Origin: Microbacterium sp. | GTDB taxonomy: Bacteria > Actinomycetota > Actinomycetes > Actinomycetales > Microbacteriaceae | Length of the DNA: 64,000 bases | Reading direction: 5' to 3' | Assembly: GCA_013823625.1 (NCBI GenBank) | Contig: PNMM01000001.1 | Coordinates: forward strand, 496,001 to 560,000 | Shown here: piece by piece, positions 10,236-18,287 of the stretch | Numbering within the stretch: position 1 is the stretch's first letter | How the letters are laid out: each line of letters opens with the position of its first letter | Position numbers and translations under genes: made by a program | Notes under the pieces: generated by a model | What the model was told of the DNA's origin: nothing | Databases searched by the model: none | Seen by the model: the letters and a program-made list of their open reading frames with translations, nothing else

Positions 10236-10868
10236 CTAACCCAGCAGCAGGCTGATCAGGGTCGGAAACTGCACGAGAATCGCCACGGCGATCGCCACGA
10301 GGTTCGCGAGCACGATGACCCAGGTAAAGGGCCACACGGCCGCCGCGAACCGTTGCACGCGCGCGTTGTCGGTCAGCTTGTGTGTCTTCAGGCTCCAGAA
10401 CAGCAACACCCAGAACATCGGGATGACCATGAGCCAGACGAGCATGCACCAGGGGCACAGCGCGCCGATCTGGTAGACCGCCTGGTCAAAGAGCCAGTGA
10501 ATGAAGACGAAGGCTGCGGCAACGCCCGTCACGAAGGCCCACCAGAACCAGCGGTCGAATCGCGCGCCCGCCAAGAGGGCAACACCGACGGCTATCGGTG
10601 CCACGAGACCGGCGACGCCGAGCAGGGGATTCGGAAAGCCCAGCAGCGATGCCTGCCACGATGCCATGACATTGCCGCACGAGATGAGCGGGTTGATGTC
10701 GCAATTGAGCGTGTACTCGGGGTCAAGCAACAAGCGCACCCGCTCGGTGATCAGTTCCATCGCGCCCCACCAGCCAATGGCGCCCGTGAGAATCAAAAAG
10801 ATGCCCATGCCGATCGGTCGGCGAGAGGTGTAGGGGTTGTCGAGGGCGGCGCTGTCAGTGGTGGTCAC
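10236..10868 (-). CDS. Vitamin K epoxide reductase family membrane protein
   Basis: Integral membrane thiol oxidoreductase of the bacterial VKOR group, which passes electrons from DsbA-like oxidases to menaquinone during disulfide formation. The 210 residues contain about five hydrophobic segments. A Cys pair lies in the first extracytoplasmic loop (LNCDINPLISCGNVM), and the active-site CPWC motif is in GALCPWCMLVW. No fused thioredoxin domain is present and no DsbA partner lies nearby. The start is GTG at 10868. GATAAT ends 6 nt before it and there is no Shine-Dalgarno sequence, so a leaderless mRNA is likely. Confidence 0.92.
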   Translation of the reverse strand: MTTTDSAALDNPYTSRRPIGMGIFLILTGAIGWWGAMELITERVRLLLDPEYTLNCDINPLISCGNVMASWQASLLGFPNPLLGVAGLVAPIAVGVALLAGARFDRWFWWAFVTGVAAAFVFIHWLFDQAVYQIGALCPWCMLVWLMVIPMFWVLLFWSLKTHKLTDNARVQRFAAAVWPFTWVIVLANLVAIAVAILVQFPTLISLLLG

Positions 10869-10874
10869 TCGTCA

Positions 10875-10880
10875 ATTATC
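10875..10880 (-). promoter_or_regulatory. -10 element GATAAT of the VKOR gene (leaderless)
   Basis: GATAAT on the minus strand, 6 nt upstream of the GTG start at 10868. This spacing puts the transcription start on or next to the G of GTG. The -35 region is weak. Confidence 0.55.
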
Positions 10881-10933
10881 GCGACCTCGCGAGGCCTTCG
10901 GTGGGGTCGAAGGTCCTGAGATGGCGAGTCCGT

Positions 10934-10941
10934 GCGATAAT
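10934..10941 (+). promoter_or_regulatory. Extended -10 (GCGATAAT) promoter candidate for the RNase E gene
   Basis: TGCGATAAT at 10933-10941 is an extended -10 hexamer facing rne, back to back with the VKOR -10. If used, transcription would start near 10948 and give a leader of about 300 nt. The -35 region is not convincing. Confidence 0.4.
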
Positions 10942-10947
10942 GAGGGC

Positions 10948-11254
10948 CAGTCGTCGCCAGCCGCGCTCGCGATGACAGACAGACAAGCTTTCTGGGCGTT
11001 ACCAGACCAGTATTGCGGCACCGATTGCCGCGACCGCGGGGAATAGCCAGTTTCCTCAGCTCCACCGCCGTGACAGGGCAGGTGAGGCGGCAGTGCCCGA
11101 CCGTGACAGGGTCAGCATCGCCAGCGTCAGCCAGCGCAGCACTCGATACCGGGGGCGCGGCCGACCACAACAGAACAGTTTCGGCGAAAGACCTTTCTTT
11201 CACCCAAGATTTCCCGTTTGGGCGCGGCCCACACGGTTGAGGAGTGCACCAGCG
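10948..11254 (+). other. Long non-coding leader of the RNase E/G gene
   Basis: No convincing gene lies between the candidate promoter and the rne start. It contains two copies of CGTGACAGGG (11069-11078 and 11102-11111), two copies of GGGCGCGGCC (11153-11162 and 11219-11228) and a perfect small hairpin GAAAGA-CCTT-TCTTTC at 11186-11201. RNase E mRNAs in other bacteria have long structured leaders that the enzyme itself cleaves. A similar role here is inference. Confidence 0.4.
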
Positions 11255-13714
11255 ATGGTGAGTGACGAGAACGACAAAACGGCCAAGAAGCGCACGCGAC
11301 TGTTCGCATCCCGTGCCCCCAAGAAGGCCAGTGACCACGCCGCTCAGGGCGAGCCCGGGTTCGATGGCGGCCCGCTTGCCGAGCCGGCCGACGAAACCGA
11401 CGCGCTGACGACGGATGCGGCTGCAGCCGCTCCCGCCGAGGCCGCGCCCGCCGACGCTGCACCGGCCGACGTTGCACCGGCCGACGCGGAGCCGGTCGAA
11501 CCCGCTGCTGTTGCCGAAACCGAGCCCGTCGAACTGGCCGCGCCCGCCGCGCCCGCGTTTCCCGAGCTCAAGCCCGAGTCGACGACCTCGCTGTTGTTCT
11601 TCGCGCCTCCGGTTGAGGTGACCTCGCCCCGCGGTTCAGCACCGGGCGCTAATCGTGGCGGCCGTAGCCCGCTCGACCTTGACGACACCGACGAGGGCAC
11701 GGTCACGAGCCGCCGTCGCTCACGGTCGCGCCGCACGCGCGGCCCCCTTGATGGCGACGGTTCGCGCACCGAGTCGGGCACTCGCGACGACGAGCCGACG
11801 ACGCGTTCGCGCACGCGCCGGCCCCCTGAGGTCATCACCGAACCCCAGCGCATCAAGGGCTCCACGCGCCTTGAGGCCAAGAAGCAGCGTCGCCGCGATG
11901 GTCGCGACGCCGGCCGTCGTCGCCCGGTCGTCACCGAGGCAGAGTTTCTCGCTCGCCGTGAAAGCGTCGACCGCCAGATGATTGTGCGCTCAAAAGACGG
12001 GCGCATCCAGATCGGCGTGCTCGAAGACGGCGTGCTCGTTGAGCACTACGTTGCGCGTTCGCAAGAGTCGAGCCTCATCGGCAACGTCTATCTCGGCAAG
12101 GTGCAGAACGTGCTGCCGAGCATGGAGGCCGCCTTCGTCGACATCGGTCGCGGCCGCAACGCCGTGCTGTACTCGGGCGAGGTCGACTGGGATTCTGCCG
12201 CGCTCGACAGTGACGGCAAGACCCAGCCGCGCCGCATTGAGCTCGCGCTCAAGCCCGGCGACAAGGTGCTCGTGCAGGTCACGAAAGACCCCATCGGTCA
12301 CAAGGGTGCTCGCCTCACGAGCCAGGTGAGCCTGCCCGGTCGCTACCTCGTCTACGTGCCCAATGGGTCGATGAGCGGCATCAGCCGCAAGCTGCCCGAC
12401 ACCGAGCGTGCGCGCCTCAAGAAGATCCTCAAAGAGGTGCTGCCCGAAAACGTCGGCGTCATCGTGCGCACGGCCGCCGAGGGTGCCACCGAAGAACAGC
12501 TGACGCTCGATGTGCAGCGCCTGACGAGCCAGTGGGCCGACATCAGCCAGCAACTCGAGAAGACCCCGGCGCCCGCACTGCTGCACAGCGAGCCCGATCT
12601 GCTCATCAAGATCATTCGCGACGTCTTCAACGAAGACTTCCGCTCGCTCGTCATCAGCGGGGCGGATGCGCAGCAAACCATCGAGGCCTACTTGCGCGGC
12701 GTCGCTCCTGACTTGCTCGATCGCGTGCAAAAGCACGAGGGCGATCGCGACCCCTTCGACGAGTACCGCATCTCGGAGCAAATCGAGAAGGCACTCGACC
12801 GCAAGGTGTGGTTGCCCTCGGGCGGATCGCTCATCATTGACCGCACCGAAGCCATGACGGTGGTCGACGTCAACACGGGCAAGTTCGTCGGCTCGGGCGG
12901 CAATCTCGAAGAGACCGTCACGAAGAACAACCTCGAAGCGGCCGAAGAGCTCGTGCGCCAACTGCGCCTGCGCGACATCGGCGGCATCATCGTCGTTGAC
13001 TTCATCGACATGGTGCTCGAGTCGAACCGTGACCTCGTCTTGCGCCGCCTCATGGAGTGCTTGAGCCGCGACCGCACGAAGCACCAGGTTGCCGAAGTGA
13101 CGAGCCTTGGTCTCGTGCAAATGACTCGTAAGCGCTTGGGCCTCGGCCTGCTCGAGACCTTCAGCGAGGCCTGTGAGACGTGCGCCGGCCGCGGCCTCAT
13201 CGTGCACCACGAGCCCGTCGTGCGTCACCGTCAAGGCTCCGACACCGCGGCCAACGGCGGCGGCATCGGCAGCTCGAACGGGCGCCGTCGCGGGGGCTCA
13301 GGCAACGGCTCGGGCTCGGCGGGCGGGCAAAACGGCTCCGGCCGCGGTTCGGCACCCAAGTCAGGAACCACGACGGCGGCACACGCCATCACCGACGACG
13401 TGAGTCGCGCGGTGGCGGCGATTGCGGCGAAGACGGTGCACCACGACGCTCCCGCCACGGGTGCAATCGAGTTGCCTGCGCCTCTTGCTGCCGGCTCCGA
13501 GCCGACCACGCCTGCCGTTGACCTGCTCGACATTCCCGTGGCCAAGAAGCAGGGTCGCAGCCGCGCCCCGATCGACCCGACGACGGCCGATCAACTGCTC
13601 GGCTCGGTTCTCGAGGCCCTGCCCGAGCCGCCCGCACCGGGAACGCGCAAGCGTGCCTCGCGCCGGGTGTCGAGCGGAACCATCACGACGCAAGCGACGC
13701 CCGACGCGTCGTAG
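11255..13714 (+). CDS. rne: Ribonuclease E/G
   Basis: Endoribonuclease for mRNA decay and rRNA/tRNA processing. The 819-residue protein has three parts. First, an acidic, Ala/Pro-rich and then Arg-rich N-terminal extension of about 230 residues typical of actinobacterial RNase E. Second, the catalytic core with the S1-like domain (SLIGNVYLGKVQNVLPSMEAAFVDIG) and DNase I-like part (VVDVNTGKFVG), plus the zinc-link CETCAGRG. Third, a Gly/Ser-rich and Ala-rich C-terminal tail with no recognisable domain. The ATG at 11255 follows GAGGAG at 11239-11244; an upstream in-frame GTG at 11093 would run through the leader and is less likely. It is a probable scaffold for the degradosome-like complex. Confidence 0.93.
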   Translation: MVSDENDKTAKKRTRLFASRAPKKASDHAAQGEPGFDGGPLAEPADETDALTTDAAAAAPAEAAPADAAPADVAPADAEPVEPAAVAETEPVELAAPAAPAFPELKPESTTSLLFFAPPVEVTSPRGSAPGANRGGRSPLDLDDTDEGTVTSRRRSRSRRTRGPLDGDGSRTESGTRDDEPTTRSRTRRPPEVITEPQRIKGSTRLEAKKQRRRDGRDAGRRRPVVTEAEFLARRESVDRQMIVRSKDGRIQIGVLEDGVLVEHYVARSQESSLIGNVYLGKVQNVLPSMEAAFVDIGRGRNAVLYSGEVDWDSAALDSDGKTQPRRIELALKPGDKVLVQVTKDPIGHKGARLTSQVSLPGRYLVYVPNGSMSGISRKLPDTERARLKKILKEVLPENVGVIVRTAAEGATEEQLTLDVQRLTSQWADISQQLEKTPAPALLHSEPDLLIKIIRDVFNEDFRSLVISGADAQQTIEAYLRGVAPDLLDRVQKHEGDRDPFDEYRISEQIEKALDRKVWLPSGGSLIIDRTEAMTVVDVNTGKFVGSGGNLEETVTKNNLEAAEELVRQLRLRDIGGIIVVDFIDMVLESNRDLVLRRLMECLSRDRTKHQVAEVTSLGLVQMTRKRLGLGLLETFSEACETCAGRGLIVHHEPVVRHRQGSDTAANGGGIGSSNGRRRGGSGNGSGSAGGQNGSGRGSAPKSGTTTAAHAITDDVSRAVAAIAAKTVHHDAPATGAIELPAPLAAGSEPTTPAVDLLDIPVAKKQGRSRAPIDPTTADQLLGSVLEALPEPPAPGTRKRASRRVSSGTITTQATPDAS

Positions 13715-13737
13715 AGTCGGCGCCAAGGCGCTCTCTC

Positions 13738-13743
13738 TAGGAT
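13738..13743 (+). promoter_or_regulatory. -10 element TAGGAT of the His-rich permease gene (leaderless)
   Basis: TAGGAT lies 7 nt before the GTG start at 13751, and no ribosome site is present. A short GGCGCC-AA-GGCGC inverted repeat just upstream (13719-13731) could be an operator. Confidence 0.45.
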
Positions 13744-13750
13744 TCTCGGT

Positions 13751-14875
13751 GTGACGACTTCTGACCGAACGCCTCGCGCGGCCAGCAGGCCGGGCGAGAG
13801 CGGCGACGGTCAGCACGCGGGCCACGACCACGCTGGGCACGACCACGCGGGTCACGACCACGACGCCGTGCCCGTGCGACGCCGCGCGCGTGGCGTGCAC
13901 GTTGCGTGGGCCGTCGGTGCGACCGTGGTGCTCGCGGGCCTCGTGGCCGTGCGGGCGATCACGGCCGAGCAACTTGACCCGAGCATCCCGAACCCGATTC
14001 AAGACCTGCTCACGCTTTCGACGAGCGTCATCATCGAGTCGTTGCCGTTCATCATGCTCGGCATCGCGCTCTCGGTACTCGTGCAAGTGTGGATTCCCGA
14101 AAGCTGGTTGCTGCGCATTCTGCCGCGCAACCCCTGGGGTCGTCGCGCGGTCATCTCACTGTTTGGCATGTTCTTGCCCGTGTGCGAGTGCGGCAACGTG
14201 CCGCTCGCTCGAGGGCTCGTACGGCGTGGGTTCACCGTCTCTGAGTCAATGACGTTTCTCATCGCCGCGCCGATTCTCAACCCCGTCACGATCATCACGA
14301 CGCACCAGGCGTTTGGTTTCGACGACGGCATTCTCGTCGCGCGATTGCTCGGCGGCTTTGCGATCGCCAACATCCTCGGCTGGCTGTTTAGCAAGCACCC
14401 CGAGCCGATGAGCCTGCTGAGCGGCAGATTTGCTGAAGAGTGTCGCATCGACGACGGGCACGGGCACGGCCGCGACCGTCGGCAGCAGACGCTCGATCTG
14501 TTCGTGCGCGAGTCGAGCATCCTGATGCCGGCGCTCGTCATCGGCTCGCTCATCGCTGGCGCGATTCAGGTCATCGTGCCGCGCGACGTTCTCGTGGCGC
14601 TCGGCAGCGACCCGCTCTTTAGCGTTCTCGCGATGATGATTCTCGCGTTCATCATCTCGGTGTGCTCAAACGTCGACGCGTTCTTCATCTTGCCGTTCGC
14701 CTCGACCTTCTTGCCCGGCTCGATCGTGGCCTTCTTGGTGTTCGGCCCGATCGTCGACATCAAAATGCTCGCGCTCATGCGCACGACCTACTCGACCCGC
14801 ACGCTCGTGCAACTGACAACCGTCGTGGCGCTGCTGAGTCTCGCCCTCGGACTGGTGGTGAATTACCTTGCCTGA
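13751..14875 (+). CDS. Permease of the DUF318 (ArsP/YcgR-like) family with His-rich N-terminus
   Basis: Polytopic membrane protein of 374 residues. After about 50 cytoplasmic residues come eight or so hydrophobic segments with two internally similar halves, each with a conserved polar motif (VCECGNVPLARGLVRRG and SVCSNVDAFFILPF), as in DUF318/UPF0718 permeases. Family members move organoarsenicals or are linked to metal homeostasis. The N-terminus has three near-exact GHDHA units (HAGHDHAGHDHAGHDHD), a candidate metal-binding tail. The GTG start is preceded by TAGGAT with no ribosome site. The gene overlaps the TIGR03943-type gene by 8 nt, and the pair is a recurrent two-gene unit. The substrate is unknown; zinc or another divalent metal is a guess from the His tail. 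Confidence 0.85.
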   Translation: MTTSDRTPRAASRPGESGDGQHAGHDHAGHDHAGHDHDAVPVRRRARGVHVAWAVGATVVLAGLVAVRAITAEQLDPSIPNPIQDLLTLSTSVIIESLPFIMLGIALSVLVQVWIPESWLLRILPRNPWGRRAVISLFGMFLPVCECGNVPLARGLVRRGFTVSESMTFLIAAPILNPVTIITTHQAFGFDDGILVARLLGGFAIANILGWLFSKHPEPMSLLSGRFAEECRIDDGHGHGRDRRQQTLDLFVRESSILMPALVIGSLIAGAIQVIVPRDVLVALGSDPLFSVLAMMILAFIISVCSNVDAFFILPFASTFLPGSIVAFLVFGPIVDIKMLALMRTTYSTRTLVQLTTVVALLSLALGLVVNYLA

Positions 14876-15647
14876 GTCGACACCCCGTGGCGCGCTGTGG
14901 CGTGCCGTTCAGCGCTGGCGCGGCGTCGTGATCATGAGCGTCATGGCGGCGATCACCCTGTGGCTCGCGGTCTCGGGTCAGCTCGTTCTCTACATTCACC
15001 CGCGGTACGTCGTGTTTACCGTGATCATGTCGATCATCGCCGTCATCGCCGCGATCGCGGCTGTCTCGAGCCCGCGGCACCACGACGACGAGGGCTTGCC
15101 ACTTCCGCCTCGGCGCTCGCGCGCCGTCGGAATCGCGGCGGCGGGGCTTGCGGGCGCGTTTGCCCTCGGCATGGTCGTGATTCCGCCCGCCACGCTCAGC
15201 ACGGCGACGGCGCAACAGCGCGAGATCAACGCGACAGCGAGCGATGATGCCGAGACGCTTGCGGCGGCATCCGTGGCTGACGCTGCGACCGTCGCCACGT
15301 TCACGGTGCGCGAGTGGTCAACGGTCTTGCGGCAAACGAGCGACCTGGCGTTCTTCGATGGCAAGCCGGCGACTGACCTGCTCGGATTTGTTACCGCCGA
15401 CGCCGAAGACCCCGACTCGATCTTCTACATCTCGCGATTCGCCGTGACCTGTTGTGCGGTCGACGCGCAACCGCTCGGCGTTCCCGTGTATCTGCCGGGC
15501 TGGGCCGAGCTGTACCCGCCCGACACGTGGGTGCAGGTCTCGGGTCCGTTCGAGAGCAACCCGTCACGCTCGAGCACGAAGCCCGTTGTGCTGATTCCCG
15601 ATCGTGTTGAGGCGGTGGACCAGCCGCGTGAGCCCTACCTCTTCTGA
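14868..15647 (+). CDS. TIGR03943-type putative permease subunit (YcgQ-like)
   Basis: A 259-residue protein with two or three N-terminal hydrophobic segments (residues ~20-63 and ~85-105). A charged HHDDEG loop lies between them, and a soluble extracytoplasmic domain of about 150 residues follows, ending in VLIPDRVEAVDQPREPYLF. It matches, from memory, the TIGR03943/DUF1980 family that partners DUF318 permeases; B. subtilis YcgQ/YcgR is the model pair. A Cys-Cys (VTCCAVDAQPLGVPVY) in the outer domain may bind metal. The TTG start overlaps the permease stop. Alternative starts inside the first helix would truncate it. Confidence 0.82.
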   Translation: MPESTPRGALWRAVQRWRGVVIMSVMAAITLWLAVSGQLVLYIHPRYVVFTVIMSIIAVIAAIAAVSSPRHHDDEGLPLPPRRSRAVGIAAAGLAGAFALGMVVIPPATLSTATAQQREINATASDDAETLAAASVADAATVATFTVREWSTVLRQTSDLAFFDGKPATDLLGFVTADAEDPDSIFYISRFAVTCCAVDAQPLGVPVYLPGWAELYPPDTWVQVSGPFESNPSRSSTKPVVLIPDRVEAVDQPREPYLF

Positions 15648-17082
15648 CCTCGTCGATCCGGCGCTGCCTGCTGCCCGTCGCGTGGCGGCGCACTCCCAGC
15701 GCTTGCGCGAGCAACGCGAGCGGCGCCGATTCGAGCGAACGTTCTGGATGCTCGTCGCCACTCTCAGCCTCGTCGCGGCCGTCTTCCTCCTGTTGGGCAG
15801 TCTGCAGGGCCCCAAGCTCAGCTCAGCCATCGTTGACCCGGCGCGCGTGACCGAGCAGGCAGGCCAACAGTTGCGCCTGTTTGCCAACCAGCCCCTGGGC
15901 GAGGTCACCCCGGATCAGGTCACGGTGACGCCCTCCGCCGAGGTGTCGGTGACTGTGCAGGGCGATCTCATGATCGTGCAGTTCGAGCAGCGCTTGCGCT
16001 TCGGCACCGAGTATCTCGTTGAGGTGAGCGACGTCTCGGCTCCGAGCCGTGATGCCACCTCGACCTTCACGCATCGCTTCACAACCGCACAGGGCGGCGT
16101 GCTGTATCTCGACCGCGGCGACGACGTAGATGAAGTGCTGCGCGCTCCAATCGATGGCGAGGGTCGTGGCGAGGTTGTCGTGGCTGCGCCGGGCATCCAA
16201 CACATCGCCCCCATCGAGAACGTCGTGGTGGTCGCGCGCGACGCCGACGACGGCACGAGCGTGCTCGAGTCGGTCGCAGCCGACGGGGGAGTGCAGCGGC
16301 TCACCCTGCCCGACGGGGTGCGCGTTGATCGCCTCATCGTGCCCCCGAGCGGCACGGTGCTGGGCATGGTGCTCACGACGGTCGACGTCGAGTCGAGCGA
16401 GTTGCCCCTCGACAGTGCCCTCGCGATCGTTGACCTTGCCGGCCAAGGCATTGCGTCGATCGTGCCGGGGCTCGATGGCGAACCGATCACGACGCTCAAT
16501 GCCGCTTTTCTGCCCGACGCAGTGACGCTCATCGTGCACGCCTTCGACCAATCGCTGCTGCGCGTCGAACTCACCGAGACCCCGCTCGCACTGCCGGTCG
16601 GTCAGATTCCTGAGATGTACGCCTTGTCGACCGATGGCACGCGCATCACGGGGTCTGACGCCTTCGGCGGTGTCGTCGTCGATCTCGCGACAGGAGACGA
16701 GTCGCGCCTTGACCCGTCACTCGTCGACGGAGAGCTCGCCTTTGGGGGCCAGGCCATCTTGACGAGTACTGAGTTGCGCGTGCAGAAGGTCGCGATCGCC
16801 GACGTCGTCACGGGAGCCGTGCGTGTGGTGCTCGTGGCCGACGACGGCTCGGGGGTGGCCCGCGTGCTGTTGCGCACGATTGACGACCGCGGAAGCATTG
16901 GCGACTTCACGATCTCGCCGAACGACCAGTTTGTTGCGGTCGAAGTGACCCCCTCGGTTGAGGATGCTGTGCCCGACGGTCGCCCCGTGAACGGCCGCGC
17001 CACCTCGGTCACGACGGTCATCATCGACATCGAGTCAGGAGCCGTCGTGCGCACGCTCGAGGGGTTCTCGCCGATCTGGTGA
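15628..17082 (+). CDS. Membrane-anchored protein with SbsA-like Ig domain and propeller-like repeats
   Basis: I do not recognise an assigned function. The N-terminus is basic and carries one hydrophobic segment (WMLVATLSLVAAVFLLLGSL). A domain of about 90 residues resembles bacterial SbsA-type Ig folds (pattern NQPLGEVTPDQVTVTP ... FGTEYLVEVSDVSAP). Some 330 residues of short beta-rich repeats follow, as in a WD/propeller sensor. GTG at 15628 overlaps the previous gene by 20 nt; GTG at 15604 is possible. It may form an operon with the permease pair. A role in surface sensing or binding is inference. Confidence 0.7.
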   Translation: MSPTSSDLVDPALPAARRVAAHSQRLREQRERRRFERTFWMLVATLSLVAAVFLLLGSLQGPKLSSAIVDPARVTEQAGQQLRLFANQPLGEVTPDQVTVTPSAEVSVTVQGDLMIVQFEQRLRFGTEYLVEVSDVSAPSRDATSTFTHRFTTAQGGVLYLDRGDDVDEVLRAPIDGEGRGEVVVAAPGIQHIAPIENVVVVARDADDGTSVLESVAADGGVQRLTLPDGVRVDRLIVPPSGTVLGMVLTTVDVESSELPLDSALAIVDLAGQGIASIVPGLDGEPITTLNAAFLPDAVTLIVHAFDQSLLRVELTETPLALPVGQIPEMYALSTDGTRITGSDAFGGVVVDLATGDESRLDPSLVDGELAFGGQAILTSTELRVQKVAIADVVTGAVRVVLVADDGSGVARVLLRTIDDRGSIGDFTISPNDQFVAVEVTPSVEDAVPDGRPVNGRATSVTTVIIDIESGAVVRTLEGFSPIW

Positions 17083-17094
17083 CGAGTGGGGGGA

Positions 17095-17367
17095 TTACAG
17101 TCCGCGCTTGGTTCTCTGGCTCACGCGCAGCCCTGCCGCGGTGAGGCGTGCGACGAGTTCTTTGCCCGTGACGGGCACCGCCCCCTGCGCAATGAGCACG
17201 TCGCGCCGCTCTTCGGGGTAGTCGTAGTGGTCGTGATCGAAGCCCCGATCGGGAATTCCGGCGGCCGTCGCAAAGGCGTGCAGTTCGTCGAGCGACGAGT
17301 CGCTCACGAGGTGCCCCCACAGTCGCCCGTGGGCGGGCCAGATGGGTTCGTCGATCAGCACAGCCAT
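17095..17367 (-). CDS. DUF4031 domain protein
   Basis: A small soluble protein of 90 residues starting MAVLIDEPIWPAHGRLWGHL and containing GFDHDHYDYPEER, the conserved core of DUF4031 as I remember it. His and Asp residues in FDHDHYD look like a metal or catalytic cluster, but no activity is known to me. A longer frame to 17433 exists. I took the ATG at 17367 because the family begins there and TACAAT lies 7 nt upstream, which points to a leaderless mRNA. It is convergent with the propeller-like gene. Confidence 0.85.
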   Translation of the reverse strand: MAVLIDEPIWPAHGRLWGHLVSDSSLDELHAFATAAGIPDRGFDHDHYDYPEERRDVLIAQGAVPVTGKELVARLTAAGLRVSQRTKRGL

Positions 17368-17374
17368 GATCGAG

Positions 17375-17380
17375 ATTGTA
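17375..17380 (-). promoter_or_regulatory. -10 element TACAAT of the DUF4031 gene (leaderless)
   Basis: TACAAT on the minus strand, 7 nt before the ATG at 17367. There is no ribosome binding site. Confidence 0.55.
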
Positions 17381-17416
17381 GGCTGAGGGGGTCGGAAGCG
17401 CGCCAAGCGGGCGCGT

Positions 17417-17446
17417 TTGACCGAGCATCCCACGGTCGGCTATTCT
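17417..17446 (+). promoter_or_regulatory. Housekeeping promoter of rplU-rpmA
   Basis: TTGACC (17417-17422), an 18-nt spacer and TATTCT (17441-17446) make the best sigma-70-type promoter in the window. The transcript would start near 17453 and have a leader of about 105 nt. Confidence 0.65.
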
Positions 17447-17454
17447 TGACCGTT

Positions 17455-17480
17455 GGTGCGCGCTGGGCTGAGCCCGCGCC
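17455..17480 (+). ncRNA. GC-rich hairpin at the start of the rplU leader
   Basis: GGGC-TGA-GCCC at 17465-17475, flanked by partly complementary GGTGCGC and GCGCC arms, would be the first structure in the L21 mRNA. It may be an L21 leader element or simply a 5' stabiliser. I cannot distinguish these. Confidence 0.35.
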
Positions 17481-17557
17481 GACACCCTCACGCATTCCTC
17501 GTCGCACCGGATTTCGAGCGCGGCACAGAGAATCGATTAACAGAGCAAAGGTGAAAC

Positions 17558-17866
17558 GTGGTCTACGCAGTTGTGCGCGCCGGTGGGCGGCAAGAGAAGG
17601 TTGAGGTCGGCACTGTTGTCGTTCTCGACCGCATCAAGGCGAGCGAGGATGGCACCATCCAGCTGACCCCGGTTCTGCTCGTCGACGGTGACACGATCAC
17701 GACCGACGCCAAGAAGCTCGCGAAGGTCACGGTTACGGCCGAGGTGCTGGGCGACCTGCGCGGCCCCAAGATCGTCATCCAGAAGTTCAAGAACAAGACC
17801 GGGTACAAGAAGCGCCAGGGTTTCCGCGCTGACTTGACTCGCGTCAAGATCACCGGCATCAAGTAA
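17558..17866 (+). CDS. rplU: 50S ribosomal protein L21
   Basis: Binds 23S rRNA in the large subunit. The 102 residues are standard length and begin [18 protein letters not shown] with a GTG start after AAAGG. The C-terminal [19 protein letters not shown] is the usual rRNA-binding tail. It is the first gene of rplU-rpmA, followed after 18 nt by rpmA and then obgE, an arrangement conserved across bacteria. Confidence 0.98.
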   Translation: MVYAVVRAGGRQEKVEVGTVVVLDRIKASEDGTIQLTPVLLVDGDTITTDAKKLAKVTVTAEVLGDLRGPKIVIQKFKNKTGYKKRQGFRADLTRVKITGIK

Positions 17867-17884
17867 CAAGGGGGCTACGAAGAC

Positions 17885-18136
17885 ATGGCACACAAAAAGG
17901 GCGCATCGTCCACCCGTAACGGCCGCGACTCCAACCCCCAGTACCTGGGTGTCAAGCGCTTCGGCGGCCAGGTCGTCAAGGCCGGCGAGATTCTCGTTCG
18001 CCAGCGCGGCACGCACTTCCACCCCGGCGCCAACGTCGGCCGTGGCGGTGACGACACGCTCTTCGCCCTCGAGGCGGGTGCTGTGCAGTTCGGCCAGAAG
18101 GGCGGCCGCAAGGTCGTCAACGTCGTCAGCGCGTAA
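17885..18136 (+). CDS. rpmA: 50S ribosomal protein L27
   Basis: Large-subunit protein whose N-terminus reaches the peptidyl transferase centre. The 83 residues begin [19 protein letters not shown] with no N-terminal extension, so the Firmicutes-type cleaved leader is absent. GGGGGC precedes the start. A strong terminator hairpin lies 26 nt after the stop. Confidence 0.98.
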   Translation: MAHKKGASSTRNGRDSNPQYLGVKRFGGQVVKAGEILVRQRGTHFHPGANVGRGGDDTLFALEAGAVQFGQKGGRKVVNVVSA

Positions 18137-18162
18137 CGCACGACACACACGTTTCACGCGAG

Positions 18163-18184
18163 GGGGCGGGCTTCGGCCCGCCCC
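18163..18184 (+). terminator. Terminator hairpin after rpmA
   Basis: A perfect 9-bp stem GGGGCGGGC/GCCCGCCCC closed by a TTCG tetraloop and followed by TTCG. The T-tail is short, as is usual in high-GC actinobacteria. obgE therefore probably has its own promoter in the following 100 nt, where AGCACGACAGC occurs twice (18195-18205 and 18227-18237). Confidence 0.75.
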
Positions 18185-18287
18185 TTCGTCGTTCAGCACG
18201 ACAGCGGCACCGCAGCACAGAATCACAGCACGACAGCAGTCACGGGCACATCAGCGCCGCGGCACAGCAGTTTGAGGAGGCACCATC

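Noticed and set aside
18195-18237. Two AGCACGACAGC copies as a CRISPR or mobile repeat
   Set aside because: There are only two short copies 32 bp apart in the obgE leader, with no spacers or associated genes.
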